Shown: piece after piece, positions 25,001 through 37,808 of the stretch | How the letters are laid out: every line of letters begins with the position of its first letter | Numbering within the stretch: position 1 is the stretch's first letter | Made by a program: the position numbers and the translations under genes | Notes under the pieces: generated by a model | Seen by the model: the letters and a program-made list of their open reading frames with translations, nothing else | Told to the model about the DNA's origin: nothing | Database searches by the model: none | Assembly (NCBI GenBank): GCA_016801885.1 | Contig: CM028889.1 | Coordinates: forward strand, 11,967,001 to 12,031,000 | DNA from: Toxotes chatareus | Taxonomy: Eukaryota; Chordata; Actinopteri; Toxotidae | Length of the DNA: 64,000 nt | Direction of reading: 5' to 3'

Positions 25001-25564
25001 AGAGATTTTATTTTAATCACATATGGTTAAAGGATGGAAATTTTATCAGCCCTTTAACCTGTGCTGAGCAGCTCTCAGGCTCTGCTCATCCCGAATTCTC
25101 GCAAAGCAAACATGTGAATGGAAGGCTTAAGTGAAATATAACGATGACAGCTACACCGGTACTATCGCTGCATATATGTGTTTAGGCTGTGTGCAGTGAG
25201 TCAGCGGTGTCCTTGACACTACAGGATGAAAGGGAAAACTAAGGGGACCCTTTCATAGAATTTCTGTACATGTAAGGTTAAATCAAAAATAATCTGAAAA
25301 GAGAAGAATTTCTAAAACAGATTTTTTTTTAAATAACCCAAACTCTTCCCCAAACTCCTCCCCCCTAGCCTATATACAAAATGCGCAGGAATGAAGAAGA
25401 GTTTTTATAGAGGGCAACTGGTAGTTGCTGAATTTACCGTACACACAAACAGCTGAAGTGAGTTAGGTAGGTGAGAACAGCTCTCAAGTGGAAAGAACTC
25501 AGGAGAAAAGTTAAGGAAAAAGCCATAACTGCACCTTCGCTTGTAGTACTAACATGTGCGCGCT

Positions 25565-25596
<32 letters not shown>

Positions 25597-25934
25597 CACA
25601 AACTCTCCAGAGCCATTCTGCACATTAACAGGTCGGAGGAAACTCAGCTGATGTAACTGCAATTAATAAAACTATTACAGCGGGGGTTATTAGATTTGAA
25701 GTTTATGGGAACTGAAATGAAAGCTAGCACTTTTAATTTTGGTGCACATCTAATTGGGTTGAGAAAAACACTCTTTTATCTTAAATGTGCGGTTTTGAAT
25801 AATGAAGTGTTACCTGTCATTCCAAAAAAAAAAAAAAACATCTGCTCAGGCAGAAGCAAGAAAGAGCACATAGAAGAATAAACAGGGGACTGGGGATTGC
25901 TATTTTAATTGGTCATCAGGTTGGTACTGTGGTT

Positions 25935-25966
<32 letters not shown>

Positions 25967-28900
25967 AGCTGTGAGGTCTCATGGTGCGGTCTGAACAAGC
26001 TCCCCTAACATTCATTATTAGTTGATTAAAAAGAATCAGCCTCTCTTATGCTAATAGTTGCATAAAAAAGGCAGCAGCGCTGGGCTCAGGCTCCTTCAGC
26101 ATGCTAAATTAAGGGCACATTACTTATTCATGCAAATAAATTGAAAGTCATGTTGGGATTGATTTCCATTATTGTGAATGGCTATGACAACACTGTATTC
26201 TCTGTGTAACAGGGTAAGCGTTCTTGTATAGGAGGTGATGCTATCCAGTATAAAGAAGCCCACTCTTCCAAACCCCTGCTGAATGTACGGTAAATGAAGC
26301 GAACCCTGTCGTTTCCAACGCATATATTGATTTGACGGTACAAACCTGCTGCAATCTCCTTTGAACCTAAAGCTTTGAATGGACCATTTCAATACAGTGA
26401 AGCTTTTCAAAGAGAACCCATTAATGGTATAAAACCTTCTCTAATATGTGCTCTATTACTGGTTTTACATTTGCTTTGCTTTAAACAGGGAATTAGATTC
26501 TGCTGGAATCTCAAACGATATGACTGAATTTCTCATTCAGTCAGAGAAGGAGTTTGGAAACCACTGCTCTGTCGTGTTTTAACAAAGAAAAAAGACATGA
26601 TTTCTAGGCAGGAGCACAGCCAGTATGGACTTAATCTCATACTCTGAGGGCTTTTAGGTACTCCCTTATATTCCCATGATGTTTTTTCTTGCTTTTCTTT
26701 ATGTCCTGCTGAGCCCTCACCCCGTTTGGCTCTCCGCCTACCCCTCTTTGTTCCACAACTGGCTTGCTTGCCTTTATAAGATAACCAAGTCTTTATATAC
26801 ACATTGAAACCGTCATAATTATTTCCAACATCAGTCTCTCCAAAGTCGTTCTGCTTCTATCTTGATCACTCTCTTCCTCTCTTTTCCTTTTCCTCCCTTT
26901 CCCCTGGTATTCATCGTTAACACCTTTCTCATTACAGGTGTTAATTGCAGGTATATTATACTACTTATTACTGCCAATTGGCTAGTCTCTCATTCCTCTA
27001 ATGATTGCATCAGCTTTCCTGTTACTACCGCTCTTTTGTTCTTTCCTTCTTTAATCCAACTCCTACCCTACCCTACATACCCATCCTCGGCAAACAGGAA
27101 AACAGAGGTGTGTAGTGGGTGTCTTTTGCATGATTGTGTGTATTTTTGTCTTTTGTTCCAGAGCGTGGATGACAGACAGGTGACAAATGAAGGGGAAAAA
27201 CCTGAATAAATGGGTGGAGAAACATAACAAATGCAGATGCTTACACACAGGTGCACTGCTTGGTACAATTAAACAATTAACATCCCATCATGCACTGTGG
27301 CATGTATAAAAATGATGAGCAGACCCAGTTGATTCTGATTTTGAAACAAGGGTCACAGCAAACCAATACAAAGCTGTTCTGAGTGATCACCTTTATCCTC
27401 ATGGGAGTGCTCTCTTACAGGATGACAACGTCCCCGTCCATTTGGACACGAGGGGTCACAAAATGGTTTGAGCATGAAAATGATGTGAATCATATGCTAT
27501 GGCCTTTACAGTCACCAGATCTCAACGCAGCTGAATACCTACGGGAGATTCTGGACTAATGTGACAGCACTCTCCACCACCATCACCAAAACACCATTTG
27601 AGGGAATATCTTTTGAAGGAATTGTGTTCATCCCTCCAGTAGAGTACAGATACGTAGAATCAATGCCAAGGTGCACTGAAGTTGCTTTGGTGGCACAGGG
27701 GGTTGGTGTTTTAATTTGTCACCTATCTATGCACGAGTCATTGAGTGTGTATGTTGGTGTGCATGTGCATGCTTTTTCACGTGTGTGCGCAAGCATTCAA
27801 GCCCATATGGATGAGCATGTGCATCTCAACATACATCTGTATAGGAGACAAAGAGACTGTGTGTCTCTCACTGTGTGCAAGAGTGTATAAGAGACAAAAA
27901 AACTGTGTGTGTGTGTGTGTGTGAGACTGCAGGCTGCTGAGCAGCTGAGTTGAAAGCCGAGGAGTTGACAGGCTGTATGCCTGGACCTCCATCTCAGCTC
28001 CACCACCCTGCTCCTCTGTTCAGCTGGGTGGCTGGGCTCATTACAGACCCATGCTGGCACGCGATTGGCTGTGCGAGCATGCGCGTGCACACACACACAG
28101 ATACAAACAGAACTCTTCCTCAGATTCTTTCTTTCTATCCCTCTCTCTCACTCTTGCTTTCCTTCTTCTCCTCCATTTTTTTCTGTCACGTTGTCATATT
28201 CTCTCCGCTTACTCTGCTCCTCCGAACTTTTTTCCTCTCTCTTTCTTTTTTCTCCTCCTTTTTTCAGTATCACTCTGTCACATTCTCCTCGCACCTGGCA
28301 CACTCTGCCTTTCTTTTCCTGTTTCTTTGTCACCCATTCTTCTATTTCTTATGCTCCTTTCTTTTTCTGACATACTGATTTCTCTTCTCTCTCCTCACTC
28401 CCTCTCACTCTGTATGCTGTCTTCCATTCTCCAACTGTCACACCTTCTCTCTCTCTCTCTCTCTCTCCTTCACCTTCGTCTTTCTCTCTGACTAAAAGTC
28501 AAGGCACCAGAGGGGGGGACAGAAGGAAGAAGAAGTGAGGACAACTAGGATAGAGGAAACAGCAGCAGCAGAGACGGAGTGGTGACAAAGAAAGAAACTG
28601 CTGTTTGAAACAAACTGCATGAAATGTCAAGGGGAAAGCCAGAGACAGAGAGTGAAGGAATGACGCATTCTGAATCCCGAGTCGACAGGTCATGCTAACC
28701 TGGGGACATCATCTGTTTCTACAGTACAAGATCATCTATTGAAAACATTTTATGGACATCCTAATATAGTTGGAATATTCTTAAAAGGACACAAAGCACC
28801 ACAGTCACATATGAACGTATAAATGCATCTTTAAAAATAACATGCATATGCATACTTGTGCTTATGACTGCACAGTGAATGTAATTGTTCTAAATCAAAT

Positions 28901-31900
28901 GTATTTAAATAAAAAGAAAATACATATGATAAGAATTCACTCTTCACTGGAAAAAAATATTAAACAGTGATCTGTGTAGATTACCAAAGCAGTTTTGATT
29001 GCTTCAGATTAATGATCAGAGTATTCCAGTTGACCCCTCTGCTTGTGGGGCTGCCTATCCTCTGTCAGCCTAAAGAGGGTGCTGTGGACTCAACGTTTAA
29101 TGAGCAATCACAGGCGCTTTCACCCCGCTCTGCTGGCACTGCAGGCTGCTTAGCTGATAGGGCTTCTGTTGAGCTGATCATGTGATTCACACGTTCTCAA
29201 AGGCTGAGCTGCTGCCGTACAGGGGCTGAGAATAGCATGCTGTTTGTGGTAACAACAGCTTGACATAGGGAAGCGAGACAGTGTGTATGACAGCATTTCG
29301 AGTCGCCTTTGGGCTTCCTTTTTTTCTACATTCTCCATTTTCCAGCTGAAATTGCTAGAGGAATGTTGGATAGTACTTTTATGTACCTCAATAGGTCAAG
29401 TTGAAACCAACCATCCTCGCCACAATGATCTGTAGTGACCATATTTTATTGCAGAATTCTAGACATTCACCTGATTGAATAGATTACTAGTGAAATTAAG
29501 ATATTAATTTCAACACTATCAATTTTATTTTTGAGTAATGGTTTTTACAGTGTTATGAAGACAAAACTAATTAATAAACAGCAAGATACAGCAAGAAAAC
29601 ACTGCTTGTGTGTTGCTAAAAGGGTTCAATTAAAGCAGATATTAGGGGAAAAACTTGCTTCACATACAATTTTTATTTTACAAAATTTTACAAATTCTTG
29701 CAAGACACTGGATGATTTGTGTTGTCTTTGTCTACCTTGGGCAGAAATTTCTTAACAATTCTACTCATAGAAAAATATAAATATTGAAAAATACTGAAAA
29801 TTCTGCTTGTGCGGTGGCATTTTTCACTGACTCTGTTATCAAAGACAGTCTTCAGGATATCCTGTCCTCATTCTCAACACATGTTGATGGTTTAAGATTG
29901 CGCCTTGCACAACGCCTTCATTTAATGGCTTTTCTAACTTCCAGGTCATAACAATATATCCATCATGCCTGTGACTTTCTTGACCTTGCGGCATATGCAC
30001 TGTTATACTACTCAACAGAAAGGTGCAGGAGGGGAGAGACAATGGGGCACAGTGGTAAAGGCTGGTAGGAACAGACTTAACAAACGTTTAAGAGGTAAAC
30101 TTCTGTTTTAAACACTACGACACCCTAGAAGAAAGGCAGATGTGTGTATGTGAGTGTGTGTATCTGTGTTGCACCCAATGTCTCCTGTAAAGAGAAATAA
30201 GCCGCAGGTTTCCACTGACAAGACAAAGCTTGAAGTGGTAAAAATGTCTATGCCTTCCGAAATCAAGACTTACTGAAGTGTTATTTCACTTTCTTCTTGA
30301 AGTTACGGGCTTGACTCCAAAAGATTTACAGTATGAGGCCTGTAGTCATTAAACACCCTAAGCATGAAAGAATGCATTTAAACATGTGGTACCATTCAGT
30401 TTGTCAGTTCGTACAGTCTCAGGTTTAGCACACCTATTTTTTTTGTGTGTTACATCTTAATTATTGTGGCAATTTTGGGCTACAATTCTCGCTTCTTTAA
30501 ATGAAGAAAGAGTGTTATATGATTTTATTTCCTACAAGTGACAAACACACCCGTCAATGCCAACAATAACCATGATTGTAAAGTTGGCCAGCTTGTTTTA
30601 TGGCACACAGTCACAATCAGACCTGTGTTTCGACCGCCTTTGCCCAGTCTTCATCTGTGTTAAGGTTAAAGGTCAAGGCAACAGGAAGCAGCTAAGTGGC
30701 CTATGAAGGAGCCGGGCACAGCCATGGCCAGGCAGCATGACTACATGACACATGGCTCTGGGCTCCACACGCCTAATGAAACACATCCAACATTGGGTGA
30801 TTACTGGGGGCCAGGGTGAGTGTGTGTGTGTATGTGTGTGTGAACTTTTGTAAATTACCTAGTGAATGAGCGGCTGTTGTTTTGGAGCTGAAGAATCGTC
30901 CCAGTCCCAAGTCTCCTAGTTTAACTACTCCTGTGGCTGTGATGAATACATTGGCTGGCTTGATATCTGGAGAAGAGAAAGTGTGGAGAGGAGTCAGAAA
31001 AAGTGAAAAGGAGAGGAGAGAGTATTTATATTCATTATCCTGTTTAGCTCAGACTCAGTGTTTAAACAGCTAATATGAATGTAATACCACTAACAGAGAG
31101 TTTCAGAAGCAACAACACCTGTGGTAGGAAAGTATGATGATAAACACATTAGAATAACCGCCTTGAGGTTGTACGCTTCCGCCAACCAGTCAAGCTGAGG
31201 CTTATATCCATGTCTCTTCAGACTCATATATATATAGTGAAGACTGACGGAATTTAATAAAAGGTATTAAGTGTATTTGCAGAACATCATGATGTCATTG
31301 TGACCTTGACCTTTGACCGTCGAGTTCTAATCAATTAATACCGAGACCAAGTGAAGTTCGTCAAATGTGAAGAACTTCCATCACAGCGTTTCTGAGATAT
31401 TATGTTCATGAGAATGGGATGGACGGACGGCCAACTCAAGAACGTACCGCCTCCAGCCGCAGCTGTCACCGGCATGGAAGCACAAAACCTCCACGTCCTT
31501 CATGCCCAGAAAACATGTCCGGATAACAGACATAATGCACATTATTGAAAATATTCATTTCAGTTAATGTGGCCGTTAGCAAACCCTTTCTGTTGCGTTT
31601 TCTACTGAATAAGGAAGTAAGTAACATTAATGTGACCCGCATCAGCCTTTGAAATTTACTGCTCCCGTGTAATAGTAAGCAGCTTTTGAATAGGCAGTCT
31701 CTGTTAAGTGGTCATTAAAACTCAGAGCTTGAGGTTCATTAGTGTCCCTGCGCCCTAATCAGAGTCAGTCCAGCGGAAGTACATCACCTGTAGCTGTGTG
31801 TGTGAGTGCAGCAGCCTGTGTACATGAATCCAGGACTCAATTTGACTGGGCCCTATTGAAAGCATGTGGGGCCATAAACACTGTGTTCTCTCATCTATGT

Positions 31901-34900
31901 GTTGTTTAACACCTACACTTAAGCCCCCTGTCATATGCAACAAGGCTGTTCACACTAAAGAAAATCCATAGTGAAATCCTGACTTAATGTTCTGTTTTCA
32001 CTCGTTTTCATTTTTTGGACTTACCTAAGAGTTGTGTATAATCTAAATAACAGCAAAATATATACTGCAGCTTCTTAGATGTCATTTCCCACATTCCAAA
32101 CATCCATTGATTTTAGCTCAATTTAGTATACTATTTAGTATACTAATAAGACAAGAGACCTGTGTGATATATTGTGTGGGACAGATAATCCTACCAAACA
32201 ACTGGTCTCTTTTTGCCAAACTTTTGCTACTATTGTGTAACAATGCATTCAGGACTACATCTCATTCCATATGTGATGCCCTGGTTAAGGCCCAGCACCC
32301 ACTAGACAATGGGAACAATCCCAGAGAAATGGCAGGAAGATTCTTATCACCGTCGTGCTGAGAGAAGATCAATGCACACTTTCAAAGTAATTTAAAATCA
32401 CTTAAAGTTCATGATGAACTTTCATGAAGGCTCAATTTACACACTGGTCCAGAAATTCTATATACCTTCTTCAAATCAGTTTCATCTATGTATTAATATG
32501 TGTGTGGGTGTATGTTTATGTACAGTGTGCGTGCATTAACTCTACCTCTGTGCATCACTCTCCGGGAGTGCATATGTTCGAGCGCACTGCAGAGCTGGAC
32601 AAAGTACTTCCACACTGTTCTCTCTGGAATAAGCCTCCTCTGCTTCTTAAAGTGCTGTAAAGAAAACGCAAGCACGCACACACGCACACAGGTACACAGG
32701 AACACACACAGAAAATCAAAGTAACATTAGCATACCTGAAAGCAGGAACACATAAAATATTTTAATAGGAATGGGAAAAAGTCTTGTGTGGCACGGAATA
32801 CAATTTTAAGATGGTAGCAAAGTGTTTATGTCTGCGTGTGTTTATACAGCATCCATCCCCGGCCTCAGTCCCCAGCTCTGTGACTCCATTGTTAATGCAA
32901 CCCAGACCACTCTCTTCTTGGTCGGTCCCTTGCCTAACCAAGCTCCATCTCATTTGCTCTATGGACTTCAATGAAAAGCACATGCATTCCCAGGAACACA
33001 GAGAAGAAATTTGTGGTACCTTCCAAAACTCTCCCATCTGGCACACAGCTCTTTTGCTAAGTACAGCTTTCAGTGGCACAGTGGTTCCAGTTGTTTTTAA
33101 GTTTATTTATTTATTTATTTATTTTGGAGGACAGAGTGAGCCGCTCTGGATCATCAAAACTCTGGTCCTTTTCCAGAAAAACCACAGCGATGACAGAGCT
33201 TCAACTTAGACATAATGGCTTATTGATCCACAATGTCTAAAATCAACAACTGATGATAGGAACTCCTCCTCAAACAGCACTGTGTAAGACCAAGAAGATG
33301 TAAGAAATATGGCTACCAGGAGGATTTTATGGGGTGTCCCTGTGGGTCCATTTGCAGGACAGAAAAGCTTGGACTTTAGCCAGCTTGGATGAAAGTCCTT
33401 CACATGGCAATTGTAATTTAAGTATTTAGCAGACCCTCTTAGCTAGAAACACTTGTGATAAGAGTAACAGAACAGTATAAGTGATTTCTAAGGCATCGAC
33501 ACAAAGGTAGTTAAATAAATCAGACCTATGAAATCTGCCTCTCCTCCATGACCCATGACCTTACTGGAGGTCAAGGGTAGAGGAGAAGAAAGGACAGGAG
33601 TGTTACACATACTGGTCCATCGGCCTATTAAGCGATGCAAGATAGAACAAGAGAGACAAAATGAGAGATAAGAAAGACGGAGAGGGAGATGGATGGGATG
33701 AGAGCAATTAGTGGAGAAATGGAAGGAAGTAAAGGAAAAGACGTAAGTGAGATACAGAAAATGAAGATAGGTGTGAGAGAAAGAGAGGGATAGAGATGGA
33801 GAGATGGAGAGAGGGAGGGACAGACCTTGGCCTACATCCAAACAAAGCGTCAGTGAGAAGCCATTCTTCCCTTGCCCCCCCATTTCCATATCAGAGGACT
33901 GTTTGATGTCAATGGGGGAGCACATAGACGCCCACCACCACCCTCTTCTCCATGCCTTTAACAGCAAACACTGCACATGCAATATTCTGTAAGTGCATGC
34001 AAATCAAGGACCATTTGATTTCATTTGAATTCTGAGATGGTCAGAGAGAGAGAAACAGAGAATGAGGGAGGAAGAAAGAAAGGAGCAGAGAACAGCATGG
34101 AAGATGAGAAATCAAAAAGAATAAAAAATGTTAAATTCATGCATCGAGGGGGGGGGCGGTCTGTTTTACATATGGAACACAGCACGAATGTGTTTACTTC
34201 ACATTACAGCCAAAGGAATGGGGGCTAAGCCCTGGCATGCACCTCTGGACTGCCACTGTTACATTAGAAAAACAAATCATTTAGAGTGGTGCAGGAGACA
34301 AATGGTGTAGAGGAGAGACATGTACATGTGTATATGTGAGTGTGTGTTGTCAGCAGCCATAAGGAGAGGACACAGTATGAATGCTCCCAGCATCCTCCAT
34401 AGCTTAGCTAAGATAGCAGTGATGCTCAGTGGTTTGTTATCTTACCTCTTCAGGCTGCCATGTTACGTCTTTGTGAAGTGCATCTCCGAACATTTGTGTG
34501 ACTGTGTGTTTCCATGGTTGTGTCTGCTCACTTTGCTTACACAGTACGGCATATGTATGTATTCAGTTTGCATAACCGTGTGTGTCTGTACTGGATATAT
34601 ATCAGCGTGTGCATGTGTGTGTGTGCGCTGAGCCTGCCATGTTCACTCTCTTGTACCGCTAATCCTCGCCTCTCCTAATTTGCTGTGTTGAACTATGCAG
34701 ATGTGGAGCTGCTGAGTATGACTGCAAACAGCTTGTCGAGCTGTGCCGATACAACGCTGCGGCATCATTTATGCATGGGAGAAGACCAGGCTTTTTACAT
34801 GCACACCACTAATTTGCTATACTGGCAGGTTTTTATAATAACTCCGGATTTGGTCTAACTCAAAGATGAATAACAGGGTGAGTCTGGGATGTAATCGCCA

Positions 34901-37771
34901 CCACTTTTGAAACAACCCTGTTCCTTCTTCTGTTCCAATTTCAACACCAGTGTCCCTGCACTAAAAAGCTAATACACTAACATCAAACTGACACACCTAC
35001 ATGACTCAAACCACAGACTATGTACTTTATTCTACTATACATATGCTTATATTTTGACCGAATGCTGATTTTACTGGTTCTAACCATTAAAGTTATGACA
35101 TCTCTTTTCTGGCAGTACATGAGAAAAGAAAACAATTAAAACCTTGAGATTTAATATGTAAGAGATACAAGGAGTTTAGATTAAACTTAGATTAAAGCCA
35201 GACAAGTTATGCTCAGTGTTTGTTCACATACCCCCACATACAACACATGACTGGAACTTTACGACAATTAATCACAGCTCGATTTTTAACAACTTCCCCT
35301 TCACAGTCGAGGAACAGTGCGGAATGGATGATTCAGATTGACTCAGTGTCCAGGTAGTCAAAATCCTGTAACAGCCACAAACCACAGACCCCCTGCCACC
35401 ATTCCCGCAGTTATAAAAGGCCACGTCAACACTTTGTTGCTTCCACACTCGCATTTCTTTCTGATACCAAATGTGAGACACTGTGTTGGACTGGTTATTG
35501 TTTTTGTCAGAAATTGTCCCCCAAGGCCAGGACAGGTATTAAGATCTCCATCCATCTATTAAATATTATACTAAAGTACTTTGAATCTAAGAGCTTATAT
35601 TTTTTGTGAGAACTAAATCCGAGCCTCTTTGATACTGTACATTCAATTTTTTTTTTTATCTGTGTCCTTAAAGCCTCTTGCGGTTGAGTGTCACTCAAAG
35701 TTTTTCACAAGCACATGAGCAAATGAAATGCTCTTTCCGCTGCCTGGACAAGACTGTGAGCTAGCAGGGCAGCTGTTGAATTCCTTACCTTGATCATACG
35801 TGAGAGGTCCCCAGCATCCGCTAATTCCAGGACTATGTTTAGCTCATTGTCCTCAATAAAAGATGCATGGTACTTTATCACATTGGGGTGGTTCAATTGC
35901 TGTGGGAGAAGAAAAAAAAGCCATGTCACAGATAAAGAAAAAGCTAGCACAAGACATGTTGCTGACACTTGTCACATTAAGAGAGTCCTTGGCCATGCTA
36001 CCAAATCTAAGAGTGTAGATTTTTCCTTGTTGAAGCTGCAGACAACAGTGTCTTTTTACAAATTAGTTACACAATCTATATCAAACCAACCTACCAGCTG
36101 ATAAATAACAGAGGCTTATGTCATGAGTTGTGCAATCAACTATATTTTCACCACCAATTAAAATAAAACAGTTGAATCCATATTTGGTAAGTGTGGACCT
36201 AATGAGACGGTTTTGTCCTCAAGTGTGACAAAGCTGGGTGACATGTCACAACAACCCCTCTGTCTGTGATGACAACAACCCATGTGTGAGACACACACAC
36301 ACACACACACACACGCCTGACAGGCTGACATGGCTGGCAGTCAGAAAAACAAGCATCCCGGGCTCATCTCTGGCTGAGATTCCTTCCTGTTGGTTGGTCA
36401 ATAAGGCAGGAACAGCATTCCCTGTAGTAAGCAAAAAGTCTCTATCCATCCAGAGCAAGAAGAGGAAAGGGGGAGGCAGGGGAGGAGGGAGGGAAATGCA
36501 ATGAATGGAAAGAAACAAATGACACAGTGACACAGACAAGCAAAAGGAATGATGGAGACAGGGCATGGTGAAGAGGTAGGGAAAGAGAACAAAGGTGAGA
36601 AGGGAAAAAAGAGCAGGAGAGGGATAAGGTGAACAGAGTTAGAGAAAGGGGGGAGGGAAAAGGCAGAGAAATGGTGATATGTGGAGAGCTGGAGACATGG
36701 AGCTATGTGGCGTGGCGATGTTGAGGAGGGGGGGCCGTGATGCAAGCAGACGAAGCGGTGTGACAAGCGTCCTCCACTCGGCTCCGCTCTGCTTTCTCTG
36801 CTGTGATTAAAGAAATGTTCATGCTCTGGATGATGCAGAGAAGAGGGGAAAGGAGAGCACAGTACAGTACACTACGCTACACTACACTCTCCACTCCATC
36901 TCTGCATCCCTCCACAAATCCTCTTTTTCCATTCGTTCTCTCTTTCCCTTTCTCATGTCTCCATCTTTCCTTCACCCTCCCTTGTCCTCTCTTGCCAGAT
37001 GTATTTTTGGCTCAGAGTGGCAGTTCTGCACGGCTCCACACTGTAGCACAGCCACGGAGTGATGACAAGTCCCCTCCTCCACCCATCCCTACCCACTCCT
37101 CTTTCACAACTTGAACCTCAGGCGGAGGACATAGAGAAACGAAGAGATATGTTCACATGCAGATGTTTATGTAAATGATGGATGGGAGCCTACTGCAATA
37201 CAACAATCATTCATTGGGAAATATCACAGTCTTGCTTGATTATGTAATTACACATGCTGGCTGAGACCCACCAGCGTGTGTAATTACTTAATCATGCAAG
37301 ACTATGTGATATATTTGGTGCACTGGTGATGTGTTTCAAAGAAGAACAACACAATGACTAATGCAATCTGAACTTAACCATGATAAAGAATTAGGTTATA
37401 TTGTATTTATAAAATGGATTTACATGCTCATAAGCAGCTGGTGTATATACAGGAACAACAATGGCTGAAAAAATCAGCTTCTGATGCCCATTACTAGCAG
37501 AAATGAATGCCTTGTGTTGCATGACATATTCATATTTTTAGTAGTAAGAAAATGAGTAGATATGCAATTTTGGGTTGTTTCTCCATTGGAAGAGAAAGTA
37601 AATACATATGAACTTGCAGACGAAATATATTTCTCATAAACAGACCTAAAGATTAAAGTGAATTTATAGTGTGTGTATCAGGTTAAATGAAGCTGGTTGC
37701 TGCCAGTTCGCTGTCTTGTCAGTAAACCGCCGGTATAATCTAATCACATGCAGAACCCAGACATGCATGGA

Positions 37772-37808
<37 letters not shown>

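Larger units (their letters stand above)
24201..30858 (-). other. nek7: nek7 intron 6
   Basis: 6.7 kb. Contains two CA/TG microsatellites (25565-25600, 25939-25966), a homeodomain-site-rich block at about 25.98-26.15 kb, an internally deleted Tc1-like element (27.17-27.73 kb) and a long polypyrimidine stretch (28.11-28.49 kb). No exon recognised. Confidence 0.7.

Noticed and set aside
33488..33982. Open frame of 164 codons on the minus strand
   Set aside because: Ser/Leu-rich translation of a purine-rich tract; no recognisable motif.
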